DNA of 64,000 nucleotides from Petunia secreta (lineage: Eukaryota; Streptophyta; Magnoliopsida; Solanales; Solanaceae), in NCBI GenBank assembly GCA_029990175.1, contig JARKIP010000005.1, positions 30,885,501-30,949,500 on the forward strand, in the 5' to 3' direction. This document shows, one piece after another, positions 1-10,594 of the stretch (position 1 is its first letter; every line of letters begins with the position of its first letter). The position numbers and the translations under genes were made by a program. Below the pieces are notes generated by a model that was given only the letters and a program-made list of their open reading frames with translations, was not told the origin of the DNA and did no database searches.

Positions 1-1
1 A

Positions 2-2362
2 ACCATGGTTGTGGTTGGTGATTTGGTGTATGAGCAAGAGAGTGAACCCGAGGGAGAAGAGGGAGTAGAAGGTGATGAGGAAGGAGATGTTGGGGAGATT
101 GTTGCCATGGAAGAAGAAGATGATGATGCCCGTGCCTTCCTTGTTGTACGGAGGAGTCTAGGGGCCATATGTGTGGAGGATGTTGAGACCTTACAAAGAG
201 AGAACCTCTTTCACTCCAAATGCCGAGTCATGGGACTCCTTTGCTCTATGATTATTGATTCGGGAAGTTGTGCTAATGTTATTAGCCAAACACTAGTTAC
301 CCAATTGAAAATACCTACCTTGAAACACCCAAATCCTTATAAGCTTCAATGGCTTAGTGAGTGTGGTGAGTTGAGGGTGGTTAAACAATGTTTGATCAAA
401 TTCAAGATTGGGAACTATGTGGATGAACACATGTTCGATGTCGTGCCTATGCAAGCATGCCACCTACTCTTTGGTAGGCCTTGGCAATTTGATCGACGTG
501 TGGTTCATAATGGTCATGCCAACACCTATACGGTGACGCATGAGGGGAAAAAGTTCGTGATCCAACCCCTAACTCCCAAGCAAGTGAGTGATGACTACAA
601 ACGAATGCGGGAGTTGAGGGAAAGGGCTAAAGCGAAGTCACCCATTGTACTTGAACCCGAGGCAAACAATTTCATTGTTTTGCCAATGCATGATGAAAAT
701 GGGAGTCACTCCACTCCAATTGAGAGAGAAAAGATAGAGAGAAGTGAGGGAGTGACCGGTGACAATCCAAGAGAGGAAAAAGGAGAGGATTTGAGGAGTG
801 ATGTGAGGGGATTGTCACCACAAACTACACTTGACCATGAGGTAAAATTGAGAGAGATGAGAGGTGAGGAAGGAAAAATTGAGAGTGAGAGCACCCATTG
901 TTCTAACCCTTCTTTATCTTCTATCTCTTCTTGTGAAAGTTCTTGTGTAGGTACAATTGAAGACAAGTCATTGGAGCCTCAATGTGAGCTTCATGAAGGA
1001 GGAGTTGCATATGACACTTCAAGTCTTGTGAGTGATCAAGAAAGTGCTACAAATGTAAGTGTTGCTTCACCTTTTCATGAGCCTACTAGCTACTTGTCTT
1101 GTAATGACTCAACACTAGTTGGTGTTTTTGATGCATCTAGTGAGTATACCACTAGTGAAGAGTCTAGTTGTCAACTTGAGTTTGCATGTGAAACACTAGT
1201 TGGGAGGAGCACTATGCCACATCATGATGTGAGCTCATTGTTCATCGAACCCCTCCCTAGTGTAGATTTGATAGTTGACCATGATTGTGACCTTTGCTAT
1301 GACACACCGCCAACCTTTGACATAGGGAAAGATGAGGTAGTTGACCATTCCCTAATTGATATGCTTCTATTTGGTGGGCCAATGTGTTGTGGTGATGATG
1401 GTCTTATCCTTGAGGAGTCCAAATTGCATGAATTGGACAAGGTTATTCGTGATGACTCCTCAAGTGAACCTAGTCTTGATAGCTCGTCTATGTTTTATCA
1501 TGATAGTGAGATGCATGTTTTTACCAATCCCTTATTTGAAGGCATTCTCATTAGTGGATATGACTTGTATCAGACTAGGGTGGGTGGTCAAATGGAACCC
1601 CCATGGTGTGAAGGGTTTGACCCCTTAGGCAACCCATTGCTTAAAAATGTGGGTGAGGTAGATGTATCTTTGAGTGACCCTACTATTGCTAGTTTGGGTT
1701 GTGATGAAGAAGAATCCATCATCAACACCTTCCTTGAGAGCTTGACTTTTGAGGAGGGTTGCCTAATTGATGAAATGGAAGGGAAAGAGGAACCCCTTGG
1801 TGTGAGTAGGTGTGCTCTAAAGAAGGAGAGTGGAGTGCTTGATCCTACTTGTAGGTTGGGCTATTTGATTCACTCCACTCCACATGTTGATCACACCTCG
1901 AGGATAGGTTGGTGTGTTGATCTTGAGCTTAAGGTTCAAGGGGATTTTGGTAGCTTGATCTTGCATTTCCCATCTCCCCATGACCTCTTTGCTCATTATC
2001 TTGTTGAGTGCATATTGATCTTTAACCAAGTGCTTATGGTTCTCTTTGGAGACTTGATATTCATGATTGTTATTGACGCTTGGTTATATCACAAGAGTGT
2101 GTTTTCCACACTTCTTGCACTAACCTACTTTCAAAGTGGGACGTTTGCTTGTTTTTGCTTGTCGTTGCTTGTAGGTTCTAAGCTCCATGCTAAGGCGGGG
2201 AAGATCTTGGAAGAAGCCTATGCCAAAGTGACGATCAAGAAGGACAAAGGAGGAGATTCTTGGCCACCCCGAAGAGTTGATAGAGCCATGAGAGACCAAG
2301 CCTTGATTTCGAGGACGAAATCTTCTCAAGAAGGGGAGGATGATAAGACCCAAATCGAGTAA
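2..2362 (+). CDS. RE1 gag(end)-protease-X polyprotein, 5' partial
   Basis: The frame is open from the window edge to a TAA at 2360-2362, which lies inside the 3' LTR. It starts just after the gag zinc knuckle, seen by comparison with RE4 around 13187. The retropepsin domain follows, with catalytic Asp-Ser-Gly at 257-265 and the GRPW block near 475-486. From about 700 to 2160 comes the X region, with PHHDVSS near 1213, LEESKLHELDKV at about 1412-1446, EPPWCEGFD at about 1600-1620 and IDAWLYHKS at about 2073-2100. There is no RT, RNase H or integrase core. From about 2178 a stretch resembling the integrase C-terminal region of RE12 (LHAKA..ILEEAYAKV) returns. Unlike RE4, this copy has no stop in the X region. 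The function of X is unknown; its C-terminal third is hydrophobic. Confidence 0.8.
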   Translation, partial: TMVVVGDLVYEQESEPEGEEGVEGDEEGDVGEIVAMEEEDDDARAFLVVRRSLGAICVEDVETLQRENLFHSKCRVMGLLCSMIIDSGSCANVISQTLVTQLKIPTLKHPNPYKLQWLSECGELRVVKQCLIKFKIGNYVDEHMFDVVPMQACHLLFGRPWQFDRRVVHNGHANTYTVTHEGKKFVIQPLTPKQVSDDYKRMRELRERAKAKSPIVLEPEANNFIVLPMHDENGSHSTPIEREKIERSEGVTGDNPREEKGEDLRSDVRGLSPQTTLDHEVKLREMRGEEGKIESESTHCSNPSLSSISSCESSCVGTIEDKSLEPQCELHEGGVAYDTSSLVSDQESATNVSVASPFHEPTSYLSCNDSTLVGVFDASSEYTTSEESSCQLEFACETLVGRSTMPHHDVSSLFIEPLPSVDLIVDHDCDLCYDTPPTFDIGKDEVVDHSLIDMLLFGGPMCCGDDGLILEESKLHELDKVIRDDSSSEPSLDSSSMFYHDSEMHVFTNPLFEGILISGYDLYQTRVGGQMEPPWCEGFDPLGNPLLKNVGEVDVSLSDPTIASLGCDEEESIINTFLESLTFEEGCLIDEMEGKEEPLGVSRCALKKESGVLDPTCRLGYLIHSTPHVDHTSRIGWCVDLELKVQGDFGSLILHFPSPHDLFAHYLVECILIFNQVLMVLFGDLIFMIVIDAWLYHKSVFSTLLALTYFQSGTFACFCLSLLVGSKLHAKAGKILEEAYAKVTIKKDKGGDSWPPRRVDRAMRDQALISRTKSSQEGEDDKTQIE

Positions 2363-3076
2363 CCATCCAAAAGCACCATCCAAGGCCAAGGAAGAGCACT
2401 TCAAGGTCATGCATTGGGACGCCATAGAAAGAAGAGCATCCGAGGCGCGATTCGAAGTGTTCCAAGAAGCTTCAGGAAGAGGCGGACCGCCTACGGATTG
2501 AGGCGGACCGCCTAAGGATTGCTTGCTCTCTGGATTCCAAGAGGCGGACCAAGGAGGCGGAGCGCCTCAGTGTGTGGGGCGGACCGCCTAAGGCATGGAG
2601 GCGGGCGCCTCCCCCTGTGCGAGTTTGACCGGGTTTTGACTTTAAGTCGCTATGTAATTCCTAGTATGCCCTTACGTGGCTTATGACTTTAGAACCTATT
2701 TTAAGGGTATTTTAGGCCTTTCCTTATGTCTTGAATGAGGCCTATAAATACTCCATAGCTTAGCATTATTCCTTAGTTAGCTATTATGATGAATGATTAA
2801 TTGTCAATGACAATGTTCAAGAGTGGATTCTCTTTGAATGAAAACCCTTTGAGACGGTTTGAGTTTACTAGTGGATTCTAGTTGAACCCCAAACCACCCC
2901 CGATCATTCTATTTGCGAGCCCCAGGTGCGGCTCGAGGGTAGTTGCATAGCGTAGGTGATCCTTGACATCCACCCGGGGTGTATCGGAACTAGTTCTCCG
3001 GTGCTACTTGGGTCTTTGTTCGAGCCTCGTCTCGTTTTCTATCTTTTTATCTTTTCCGCGTTTTTGATTCTTATCA
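2341..3076 (+). repeat. RE1 3' LTR (736 bp)
   Basis: The LTR starts TGATAAGACCC directly after the PPT and ends TTCTTATCA. U3 holds an array of GC-rich palindromes of the type AGGCGGACCGCCT and GGCGGAGCGCC at about 2479-2612. A TATA box (TATAAATA) is at 2743-2750. R/U5 carries the class-A block GATCATTCTATTTGCGAG. It is homologous to the RE4 LTRs but 5 bp longer. Confidence 0.92.
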
Positions 3077-4918
3077 AGGGAAGAGGCTAAAGCAAAGTCC
3101 CCCATTGTACTTGAACCCGAGGCAAACAATCTTATTGTTTTGCCAATGCATGATGAAAATGAGAGTCACTCCACTTCAAATGAGAGAGAAAAGATAGAGA
3201 GAAGTGAGGGAGTGACCGGTGACAATCCAAGAGAGGAAAAAGGAGAGGCTTTGAGGAGTGATGTGAGGGGATTGTCACCACAAACTACACTTGACCATGA
3301 GGTAAAATTGAGAGAGATGAGAGGTGAGGAAGGAAAAATTGAGAGTGAGAGCACCCATTGTTCTAACCTTTCTTTATCTTCTATCTCTTCTTGTGAAAGT
3401 TCTTGTGTAGGTACATTGAAAGACAAGTCATTGGAGCCTCAATGTGAGCTTCATGATGGAGGAGTTGCATATGACACTTCAAACCTTGTGAGTGATCAAG
3501 GAAGTACTACAAATGTAAGTGTTGCTTCACCTTTTCATGAACCCACTAGCTACTTGTTTTGTATTGACTCAACACTAGTTGGAGCTTGTGATGCATCTAG
3601 TGAATATGCCACTAGTGAAGAGTCTAGTTGTCAACTTGTGTGTGCTTGTGAAACACTAGTTGGAAGGGATTTTATGCCACATCATGATGTGAGCTCATTG
3701 TTCATTGAACCCTTCCCTAGTGTAGATTTGATAGTTGACCATGATTGTGACCTTTGCTATGACACACCACCAACCTTTGACATAGGGAAAGATGAGGTAG
3801 TTGACCATTCCCTAATTGATATGCTTCTATTTGGTGGACCAATGTGTTGTGGTAAGGATGGTCTTGACCTTGAGGAGTCCAAATTGCATGAATTGGACAA
3901 GGTTGTCTATGATGACTCCTCAAGTGAACCTAGTCTCGATAATTTGTCTATGCTTAATCATGATATTGAGATGCATGCTTTTATATTTCCATTGTGTGAC
4001 GATAATCTCATTCGTGGTAGCGACTTGTATCGGGCTAGGGTGGGTGGTCAAATGGAACCCCCATGGTGTGAAGGATTTGATTCCTTAGGCAACCACTTGT
4101 TTGAGAATTTGAGTGAGGTGGATGGTTCTTTGAGTGACCCTACTATTGCTAGTTGGGGTTATGATGAAGAAGAATCTATCATCAATGCCTTCCTTGAGAG
4201 CTTGTCTTTTGAGAAGGGTTGCTTAGGTGATGAAATTGGAGGTGAAAGGGAATCCCTTGGTGTGAGTAAGTATGCTCTAAAGAAGGGGAGTGGAGTACTT
4301 GATGTTACTTGCATGTTGGGTTACTTGACTCACTCCACTCCACACGTTGATCACACCTCAAGGATAGATTGGTATGTTGATCTTGAACTCAAGGTTCAAG
4401 GGGATTTTGATAGCTTGATCTTGCATTTTTCATATCCCCATGGCTTATTTGATCACTATTGTGTTAGGTGCATGATGATCTTTAACCAAGTACTTATTGT
4501 TCTCGTTGGAGACTTGATATTTGTGCTTTTAATCGATGCTTGGTTATATCACAAGAGTGTGTTTTCCACACTTCTTGCACTAACCTACTTTCAAAGTAGG
4601 AGTTCTTGTGTTTGCTTGTCGTTGCTTGTAGGTTCTAAGCTCCATGTTAAGGCAAGGGAGATCTTGGAAGAAACCTATGTCAAGGTGACGATCAAGAGTT
4701 ACAAGGGAGGAGAGCATTGGGCACCTCGAGGAGATGATGCCAAGGACGTGAACGCATTGATTTCGAGGACGAAATCTTCTCAAGAAGGGGAGGATGATGA
4801 GACCCAAATCGTGCCAAGACACTTTCCGACATATGCCAAGCTTGGAAGATACAAAGGACTTGAAGTCAAGGGCTTTGGAAGTGTTCCGGATGGTTTCATC
4901 ATTAGGCTCCACGCCTAA
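3077..4918 (+). CDS. RE2 X-region polyprotein, fragment after RE1 insertion
   Basis: The frame is open from the RE1 junction to a TAA at 4916-4918, inside the 3' LTR. The first codons match the linker just after protease in RE1 (around 619), so gag and protease of RE2 lie beyond RE1, outside the window. The whole X region is present and lines up with RE1 block by block: PHHDVSS, CYDTPP, LEESKLHELDKV, EPPWCEGFD and IDAWLYHKS. The integrase-tail remnant (LHVKA..ILEETYVKV) follows near 4641-4700, then the SRTKSSQEGEDD stretch that encodes the PPT. No stop or frameshift is seen. The predicted product has no catalytic domain that I recognise, so RE2 would depend on proteins made by autonomous elements. 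Confidence 0.78.
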   Translation, partial: REEAKAKSPIVLEPEANNLIVLPMHDENESHSTSNEREKIERSEGVTGDNPREEKGEALRSDVRGLSPQTTLDHEVKLREMRGEEGKIESESTHCSNLSLSSISSCESSCVGTLKDKSLEPQCELHDGGVAYDTSNLVSDQGSTTNVSVASPFHEPTSYLFCIDSTLVGACDASSEYATSEESSCQLVCACETLVGRDFMPHHDVSSLFIEPFPSVDLIVDHDCDLCYDTPPTFDIGKDEVVDHSLIDMLLFGGPMCCGKDGLDLEESKLHELDKVVYDDSSSEPSLDNLSMLNHDIEMHAFIFPLCDDNLIRGSDLYRARVGGQMEPPWCEGFDSLGNHLFENLSEVDGSLSDPTIASWGYDEEESIINAFLESLSFEKGCLGDEIGGERESLGVSKYALKKGSGVLDVTCMLGYLTHSTPHVDHTSRIDWYVDLELKVQGDFDSLILHFSYPHGLFDHYCVRCMMIFNQVLIVLVGDLIFVLLIDAWLYHKSVFSTLLALTYFQSRSSCVCLSLLVGSKLHVKAREILEETYVKVTIKSYKGGEHWAPRGDDAKDVNALISRTKSSQEGEDDETQIVPRHFPTYAKLGRYKGLEVKGFGSVPDGFIIRLHA

Positions 4919-5594
4919 GGAGAAGGAAGGAGGCCCAGCATAGCTAGGCGCCCCGCCTAGCCCAGGCACCCCGCCTAGGAAGCTCACTGCCTAAGAATGG
5001 AAGGCACCTAGGCGCCCCACCTAGCCAGGCGCCCCGCCTGACTGAAGGCCAAGCCAGGCGCCCAGCCTAGCTGAAGGCCAAGCCAGGCGCCCCGCCTAGC
5101 TCCAGGCGCCCAGCCTAGCTTCAGCATGATCCAGGCGCCCCTCCCAGCCCCAGGCGCCCCTCCTAGCTGCTGAACTTATAGTTCTTTTACTATTTTGCCC
5201 TGCGTGGCTTATTTGTTGAACCTTATTAAGTAAGGGTAGTTAAGTCTTATGTAAGCTTGGGAAAATACTATAAATATCCAAGCCTAGCTTATTTTACACT
5301 TAGTTTATGGTGAATGATGAATTGAATATTGTAAAGAGTGGATTCTCTTTGGGTTTATGAAAACCAACCTTAGTTGGGACTTGTTACTTCTAGTGGATTC
5401 TAGTTGCCTAACAACCCCGCCCCGATCATTCTATTTGCGAGCTCCAGGTGTGGCTCGAGGGTAGTTGCATAGCGTAGGTGTTCTTGTCCTTCTTCCGGGG
5501 TGTAACGGAACAAGTTCTCCGTTGCTACTTGGGATTAGAGATCGAGTTACGTCTCGTTCTTTATCTTTTACTTTTCCGCGTTTGATTCTCATCA
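4795..5594 (+). repeat. RE2 3' LTR (800 bp)
   Basis: Starts TGATGAGACCC and ends GATTCTCATCA. U3 (about 4943-5170) is packed with an AGGCGCCCCGCCT-type motif, a variant of the palindromes in RE1 and RE4. A TATA box is at 5269-5276. The class-A GATCATTCTATTTGCGAG block follows near 5424. Its partner 5' LTR is outside the window. Confidence 0.88.
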
Positions 5595-7771
5595 ACCTTC
5601 AAGACATTGTCAATGGTACTAGGCAAAGGGTTAGGGTTAGATAAATAATCACTTTCGGAATTTAAAACCATACCTTTGTGCACTAGGCATATGAGCATCT
5701 TGGTGCCATCATTACCTCTCAAAAGCTCACCCGGTTGCATCATGGCACACATGCGACCGGTGGGAGATGGTGGAGTCTCGGCCAAAGATTTGGCCACAAT
5801 CGGAGACTTGGCCTTAGCCGCTTCCCTCAATTCTTTCATGCGCCGATAGTCTTCACTTACTTGTTTCGGGGTCAAAGGTGTAAGCACGAACCTTTTTCCC
5901 TCATGTTTCACCGTGTAAGTGTTGGCCCGGCCATCATGAACCACTTGTTTGTCGTATTGCCAAGGCCTTCCAAACAAAAGATGGCAAGCTTGCATTGGCA
6001 CCACGTCAAACATGTGTTCATCTTGATAGTTTCCAATCTTGAACCTAACCAAGACTTGCTTCACTACCCTCAATTCCCCACACTCACTTAGCCATTGCAA
6101 ACGGTAGGGGCTCGGGTGTTTAATGGTAGTCAACTTCAATTGTGAGACCAAAGATTGGCTCACCACATTTGCACAACTACCCGAGTCAATAATCATGGAA
6201 CAAACTTGCCCCCTCACTCTACAACGGGCATGGAACAAGTTCTCCCTTTGCTCATCTTCCCTCTCCTCACTCAACATAGTTCCCAAAATGCGGCGTACCA
6301 CAAGGAACATATTAGGATCATCCCCCTCCGTCGCTCTCTCCTCACCTTCACCCTCAACTTCCTCACTCTCCTCCTCATCATCTTCCTCGGGCTCACTTTC
6401 CCCCTCATAGACCAACCCATCATCCATTACAATCATTGTTTTCCGGGTAGGGCACTCTTTGGCAAAGTGACCATAACCCTTGCATTTATGACATTGGAAG
6501 GAAGAAGAAGAAGGAGTATTTAAAGTAGTTTTAGAAGTACCTCCAACTTCTTTGTGGTCGCTCTTCGGGGTAGCCTTCTCAAAAGGCTTCTTTACATCTC
6601 GACTCCCACTTGCTCCACTAGCATATGGGCTCTTCCATTCTTTGGTGCGAGTTGAAGGAGTGGTAGTGGTAGTACTCCTATAGCGAGGAGCCTTTTCTTC
6701 TTTGAGCCATTTCTCGGCTTCAACCGCGGCATCACAAACATCTTGTAAGGAGTGAAAGATGTGAAGTCTCAATTGGGATGCAATCTCCTTACTCAAGCCA
6801 CTTTTGAAACGGATGATAGCTTGTTCCTCATCTTCCGTTTCCATATCTAGAGCCATCCGAATTTTCTCAAAGTCGTTGAAATATTCATCAACGGACTTGT
6901 AACCTTGTTTTAATTCATAGAGCCTTTTGAGTTGCTCTTGTCGATACTTGGGAGTCACATATTTGTTGTTCATTATTTCTTTCAACTCTTCCCAAGTAAT
7001 GTTCATCCGCAACCCAAGTCGTCTCCTTGATCGCTTCATGGACTCCCACCATGTAGATGCATAAGACTCAAATGATGATATAGCATAGGTGGCCTTCTTC
7101 TCCTCGGTCATATCATTTGTGTCAAAGACCCGCTCTAGTTGGACCTTCCATTCAAGAAACGCTTCCGGATCACTAGTCCCTTTGAAAGGAGGGATAGTGA
7201 TTTTGACACTATTGAGATTAGTGTCACGACCCCCACGGTGTTGTTCCGGTTGAACCCCATAGTTGTCACCAATATCTTCATATTCCCTTCCCAAGTTCCT
7301 TCCCATATAAGCTCTTGGTGGTCCTCGACCTCGACCACGACCTCTATCTATACCTCGGCCTCCATTCATCGCCCTCCTATTTGGATAGGGGACATCAAAG
7401 TAATCATCATCAAGTCCGAGGCCCTCCCCTTCTTGAGCTTCATCAACTTGCCCAAGAGGTGCAATGTTTCTCCGTGGCCTTAGGAATGGAACATCTCCTT
7501 GGGGATTGCCCAAGGGTTGGGGATTGCCCAACATTCTTTCTCTAGCAAGAGCCTCATCCCTCAACCGTTGTCGACGAACTAGCTCCGCATAATGATCCGG
7601 CTTCATGATGGAATCATCACTAGTGCCTTCATTGGGGTCCTTTTGGACACTCGGGGTCCTCTCCTTTTCAAGAACCTCCATTTTAAGGTTTAGGGCCTTC
7701 ACCTCGGCTAACAAGCTAGCCAAGACGTCGGTTGGAACCTCAATGGTACTCTTTGCTTCCTCCTCCGCCAT
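5595..7771 (-). CDS. RE3 gag-pol, N-terminal part (gag, nucleocapsid, protease)
   Basis: The ATG at 7771 lies a few bases after a TGTAGGTAC sequence shared with the other elements. About 725 codons are visible before the RE2 insertion at 5594/5595. Seen in order are a gag N-terminus with two hairpin-encoding LGNPQ repeats, an Arg-Gly-rich stretch, the capsid-like domain with a conserved Trp-Trp pair, a CCHC zinc knuckle (CHKCKGYGHFAKEC) and a retropepsin with Asp-Ser-Gly (complement of about 6180-6190). The frame breaks after the NVLKV linker, before RT. By alignment with RE12 the missing part is RT, RNase H and integrase. No internal stop was seen. It would make capsid and protease only if expressed as a truncated protein. 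Confidence 0.88.
7497..7532 (-). other. RE3 gag hairpin array (2 units)
   Basis: Two adjacent inverted repeats of the form TTGGG-CAATC-CCCAA on the minus strand, coding LGNPQ twice. They are the same units as in RE7 and RE12. See the finding on compensatory changes. Confidence 0.7.
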
Positions 7772-9073
7772 GTACCTACAACAATCAAAAACAAGAAAGG
7801 AAGATTAGAGTAAAAGTCCTCACTCACTCCCTCACTTTTGTTTGTCGCTCGGGTTCACTCAAGCTTGGGGGTTGGTTTCACACAAACTTGAAATCAATGG
7901 CCTCCTCGTAGTTGCGCAACCTCCTCAAAGATCAAACCAACATACAAGAACCAAATGCTCTTCGGGAAGAGTGGATTCAATGGGACTCGATCAACGCCAA
8001 GCTATTTGGTGCGCACTTGAACCAAACAATTAACTACGAATCTTCTTTGGAATCTACTCTCCTTCTAGGCACGAGTGTCCTAGTCGAATGAGGGATTAGT
8101 ACTAATTGGGTAGAAGTGTTACCCTCAAAGTACTAACCGGAAGTGGCGCGATCAAATGTTCAAAGATCGAATCGCCACTAAACGGATTCGGAATTGGACA
8201 AATTTTGGTTTGTGATCTAGAAACTCACCATATTTGATGATGCTATGGGAGTTTTGGTGGGTGGAAACTGTTACGACGCCTTTGCGAACGTTCTGTCTAA
8301 CTTCAGGAAATTCTGGAAATTGGTACCCTTCGCGATCGCGTGCAGAGGGGCGCGATCGCGATGAACAAGAATTCAGAAATGGCGCGATAGCGCGAGACCT
8401 TGCGCGATCGCGCAGGTTTGTTCAGCTGAACCAGAAACTCGACAGAAAAACAGCAGTTTTGGCTCACACAATAACCCAAATTCAACCTTTTCAGTTTTCA
8501 AGCTTGCAAAAGGTGTTTTCAACTGTGGTAAACAACCCACAATGGCTCTAACACAAAAACAACCATTTAACAACTTGTTTTTCAATGATTTTGGGTCAAG
8601 TTCTTCAACTTTTCAAAACCTTCAAAGTTCAAAATTTCGATTTTCACTACAATACTCCAAATGATGTTATGAGGGTATCAAATCAACGGGAAAACTATAG
8701 TGAACAATCCCCGATACCAAACAACCACGAAATCATAACATCAAACAAGTTTTGGCAAATTTTGCAAAGTACCCAACCTAGAGTTCAATTTTTTTGAACT
8801 TTTGATTTTCAACTCCAAAACGCGTTTTGTTGGTACCCAATTGTCGGGTTCACGTAAACAAACAATCCCCGATAATCAAAACCAACAAAATCGTAACATC
8901 AAGCGATTTCCTTCAAATTTTTGGGTTTTTGAGTTTTTTTAAATTTTTTTTTTCTTCTTTTTCAATATAACAAGAACAAGAACACGAAAATAAATGCGGA
9001 ACAAAGATGACAAGCACGAAGAGTAGGACGAGGGCTCGTAAGAACGCAACCCTAGCCTTGCTCTGATACCAAC
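7772..9073 (-). promoter_or_regulatory. RE3 5' leader with primer-binding site
   Basis: A non-coding leader between LTR and gag. The PBS (complement of 9060-9071) is two bases from the LTR end and matches initiator tRNA-Met. The leader holds imperfect repeat units of roughly 100 bp built around ATCGGGGATTG and GGTACC/GATACC. A palindrome array lies at 8329-8414: GCGATCGC boxes plus one CGCGATAGCG variant. It ends with a pyrimidine-rich tract and TGTAG just before the gag ATG, resembling a 3' splice site. Confidence 0.75.
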
Positions 9074-9822
9074 TGATGCAATCGAAAATACGAAAGCGTT
9101 AAAAGATAAAAGCGAGACGAGACTTACACTAAAGTTCGAGTAGCAACGAAGAACTAGTTCCGTTACACCCCAAACGATTGGAAAGAATCACCTAACACTA
9201 TGCAACTATCCTCAAGAGTCACGAGGCTCGAGCAAATAGAATGATCGAAGACGGATTGAAGAACAACTTGGATTCATCCAATTGATTTCAAGCCAAAAGT
9301 GTTACAAGGTTCAAGAGCATTGCTCATTTAATGTTTTGTGTTCAAAGTAAGGTAAAAAGGCAATAAATGAGGTAGGGGTGTATTTATAACACCCCAATAC
9401 AATGTTTACAAGATTCTGGTCCGCGGCCCTTTAAGTTCCCTTCGCGATCGCGTCAGATTATATGCGATCGCGTGGAGAACTTAATGCTGAGGCGCGCGAT
9501 CGCGCGAGACAGAGCGCGAAGGCGAAGAGCAACAGAAGACTCTTCGCGATCGCGAAGGTGATGCACGCGATCGCGAAGAACAAATTCCAGCGTTAGGCAG
9601 TAAGCTCAGCAGACTTCCCCTGTTTTTGCCCTGTTTTGCTCCCCTGCTTCTTGCACTGTTTCCTGCCCTGTTTCCACATGGATTGAGCTCCAATGCATTG
9701 TCTTTGAGTCCTCCCCCGAGCTCGTATCATCCACGCCTCTCCAAACCAAGTGTAGGTGAGCGTCTTGTATATCCTTGGCTTGACTCCGAGTGAATGGTCT
9801 CGATGCAATTTGGGTTGCATCA
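9074..9822 (-). repeat. RE3 5' LTR (749 bp)
   Basis: On the minus strand it starts TGATGCAACCCAAATTGC and ends TCGATTGCATCA, almost the same as RE12. U3 palindromes (GCGATCGC) are at about 9441-9580. The TATA box is the complement of 9381-9388. R/U5 carries the class-A block (complement near 9236-9250). Confidence 0.9.
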
Positions 9823-9863
9823 TCAAGTGCTCACTTAAAAGCCGAACGCCTATAGAGTCCCAT
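9823..9863 (+). other. RE0 leader fragment between RE3 and RE4
   Basis: Forty-one bases resembling the late leader of RE4 (around 11586-11630) and RE9, including GAGTCCCAT. The last five bases are the left TSD copy (CCCAT) of RE4. The first five (TCAAG) are the likely TSD of RE3. Confidence 0.75.
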
Positions 9864-10594
9864 TGATAAGACCCAAATCGAGCAACCATCCAAAAGCACC
9901 ATCCAAGGCCAAGGAAGAGCACTTCAAGGTCATGCATTTGGACGCCATGGAAAGAAGAGCATCCGGGACACAATTCGAAGTGTTTGAAGAAGCTTCAGCA
10001 AGAGGCGGACCGCCTAGGAAAGGAGGCGGACCGCCTAATGCCTGCCTGCTCTGTGGATCTGAGGAGGCGGACCAAGGAGGCGGAGCGCCTCAGTGTGTGG
10101 GGCGGAGCGCCTCAGGCTGGGCGCCTCTCCCTGTGCAAGTTTGACCGGGTTTTGACTTTAAGTTGCTATGTAATTCCTAGTATGCCCCTACGTGGCTTAT
10201 GACTTTAGAACCTATTTTAAGGGTATTTTAGGCCTTTCCTTATGTCTTGAATGAGGCCTATAAATACTCCATAGCTTAGCATTATTCCTTAGTTTAGCTA
10301 TTATGATGAATGATTGATTGTCAATGACAATGTTCAAGAGTGGATTCTCTTTGAATGAAAACCCTTTGAGACGGTTTGAGTTTACTAGTGGATTCTAGTT
10401 GAACCCCAAACCACCCCCGATCATTCTATTTGCGAGCCCCAGGTGCGGCTCGAGGGTAGTTGCATAGTGTAGGTCCTCCTTGACACCGATACGAGGGTAT
10501 TATGGAACGAGTTCTCCATAGTTACTTCGTAGGGAGTTCGAGTAGTGTCTCGCTCTTTATCTTTATTTCCGCGTATCGTTTTTGATTCTTATCA
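9864..10594 (+). repeat. RE4 5' LTR (731 bp)
   Basis: Starts TGATAAGACCC and ends GATTCTTATCA. U3 palindromes of the AGGCGGACCGCCT and GGCGGAGCGCC type lie at about 10000-10125. TATAAATA is at 10259-10266, and the class-A GATCATTCTATTTGCGAG block follows near 10419. By eye it differs from the 3' LTR at a single base in the CTGCCTGCTCT region. Confidence 0.93.

Larger units (their letters stand above)
1..3076 (+). mobile_element. RE1: non-autonomous CRM-like LTR retrotransposon, 3' part
   Basis: This is the 3' part of an LTR element whose 5' LTR, leader and most of gag lie left of the window. It holds the end of gag, protease, the X region, an integrase-tail remnant, a PPT at 2328-2340 and the 3' LTR. 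It belongs to the same family as RE4, sharing the TGATAAGACCCAAATCG LTR start. It sits inside RE2: the sequence directly after its LTR (3077 onward) continues an RE2 frame. The expected TSD is AGGGA, with the right copy at 3077-3081 and the left copy outside the window. Confidence 0.9.
3077..5594 (+). mobile_element. RE2: non-autonomous CRM-like LTR retrotransposon, 3' part
   Basis: The 3' part of a relative of RE1, split by the RE1 insertion. It holds X-region coding sequence, a PPT at 4782-4794 and the 3' LTR. It is inserted in the pol frame of minus-strand RE3: the RE3 frame resumes at 5595. The expected TSD is ACCTT, right copy 5595-5599, left copy outside the window. Confidence 0.88.
5595..9822 (-). 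mobile_element. RE3: autonomous-type CRM-like element, 5' part
   Basis: A minus-strand element cut at its pol gene by RE2. Reading right to left it has the 5' LTR (9822-9074), PBS, leader, gag, protease and the linker before RT. Its RT, integrase and 3' LTR must lie left of the window. It is inserted in the leader of RE0; the flanking TSD copy is probably TCAAG at 9823-9827. Confidence 0.88.

Noticed and set aside
2130..2180. Hydrophobic C-terminus of X as an envelope-like protein
   Set aside because: X sits between protease and the integrase remnant, not after pol, and there is no signal peptide or furin-like site. Kept only as a remote possibility.
3140..3200. RE1/RE2 boundary as a tandem duplication of one element
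   Set aside because: The two X regions differ at many sites and have different LTRs. The LTR end and the frame continuing at 3077 fit insertion of RE1 into RE2.
9004..10144. GC-rich, CpG-dense stretches as CpG-island promoters of host genes
   Set aside because: They lie inside LTR U3 regions at fixed distance from the element TATA box, and no host gene follows.
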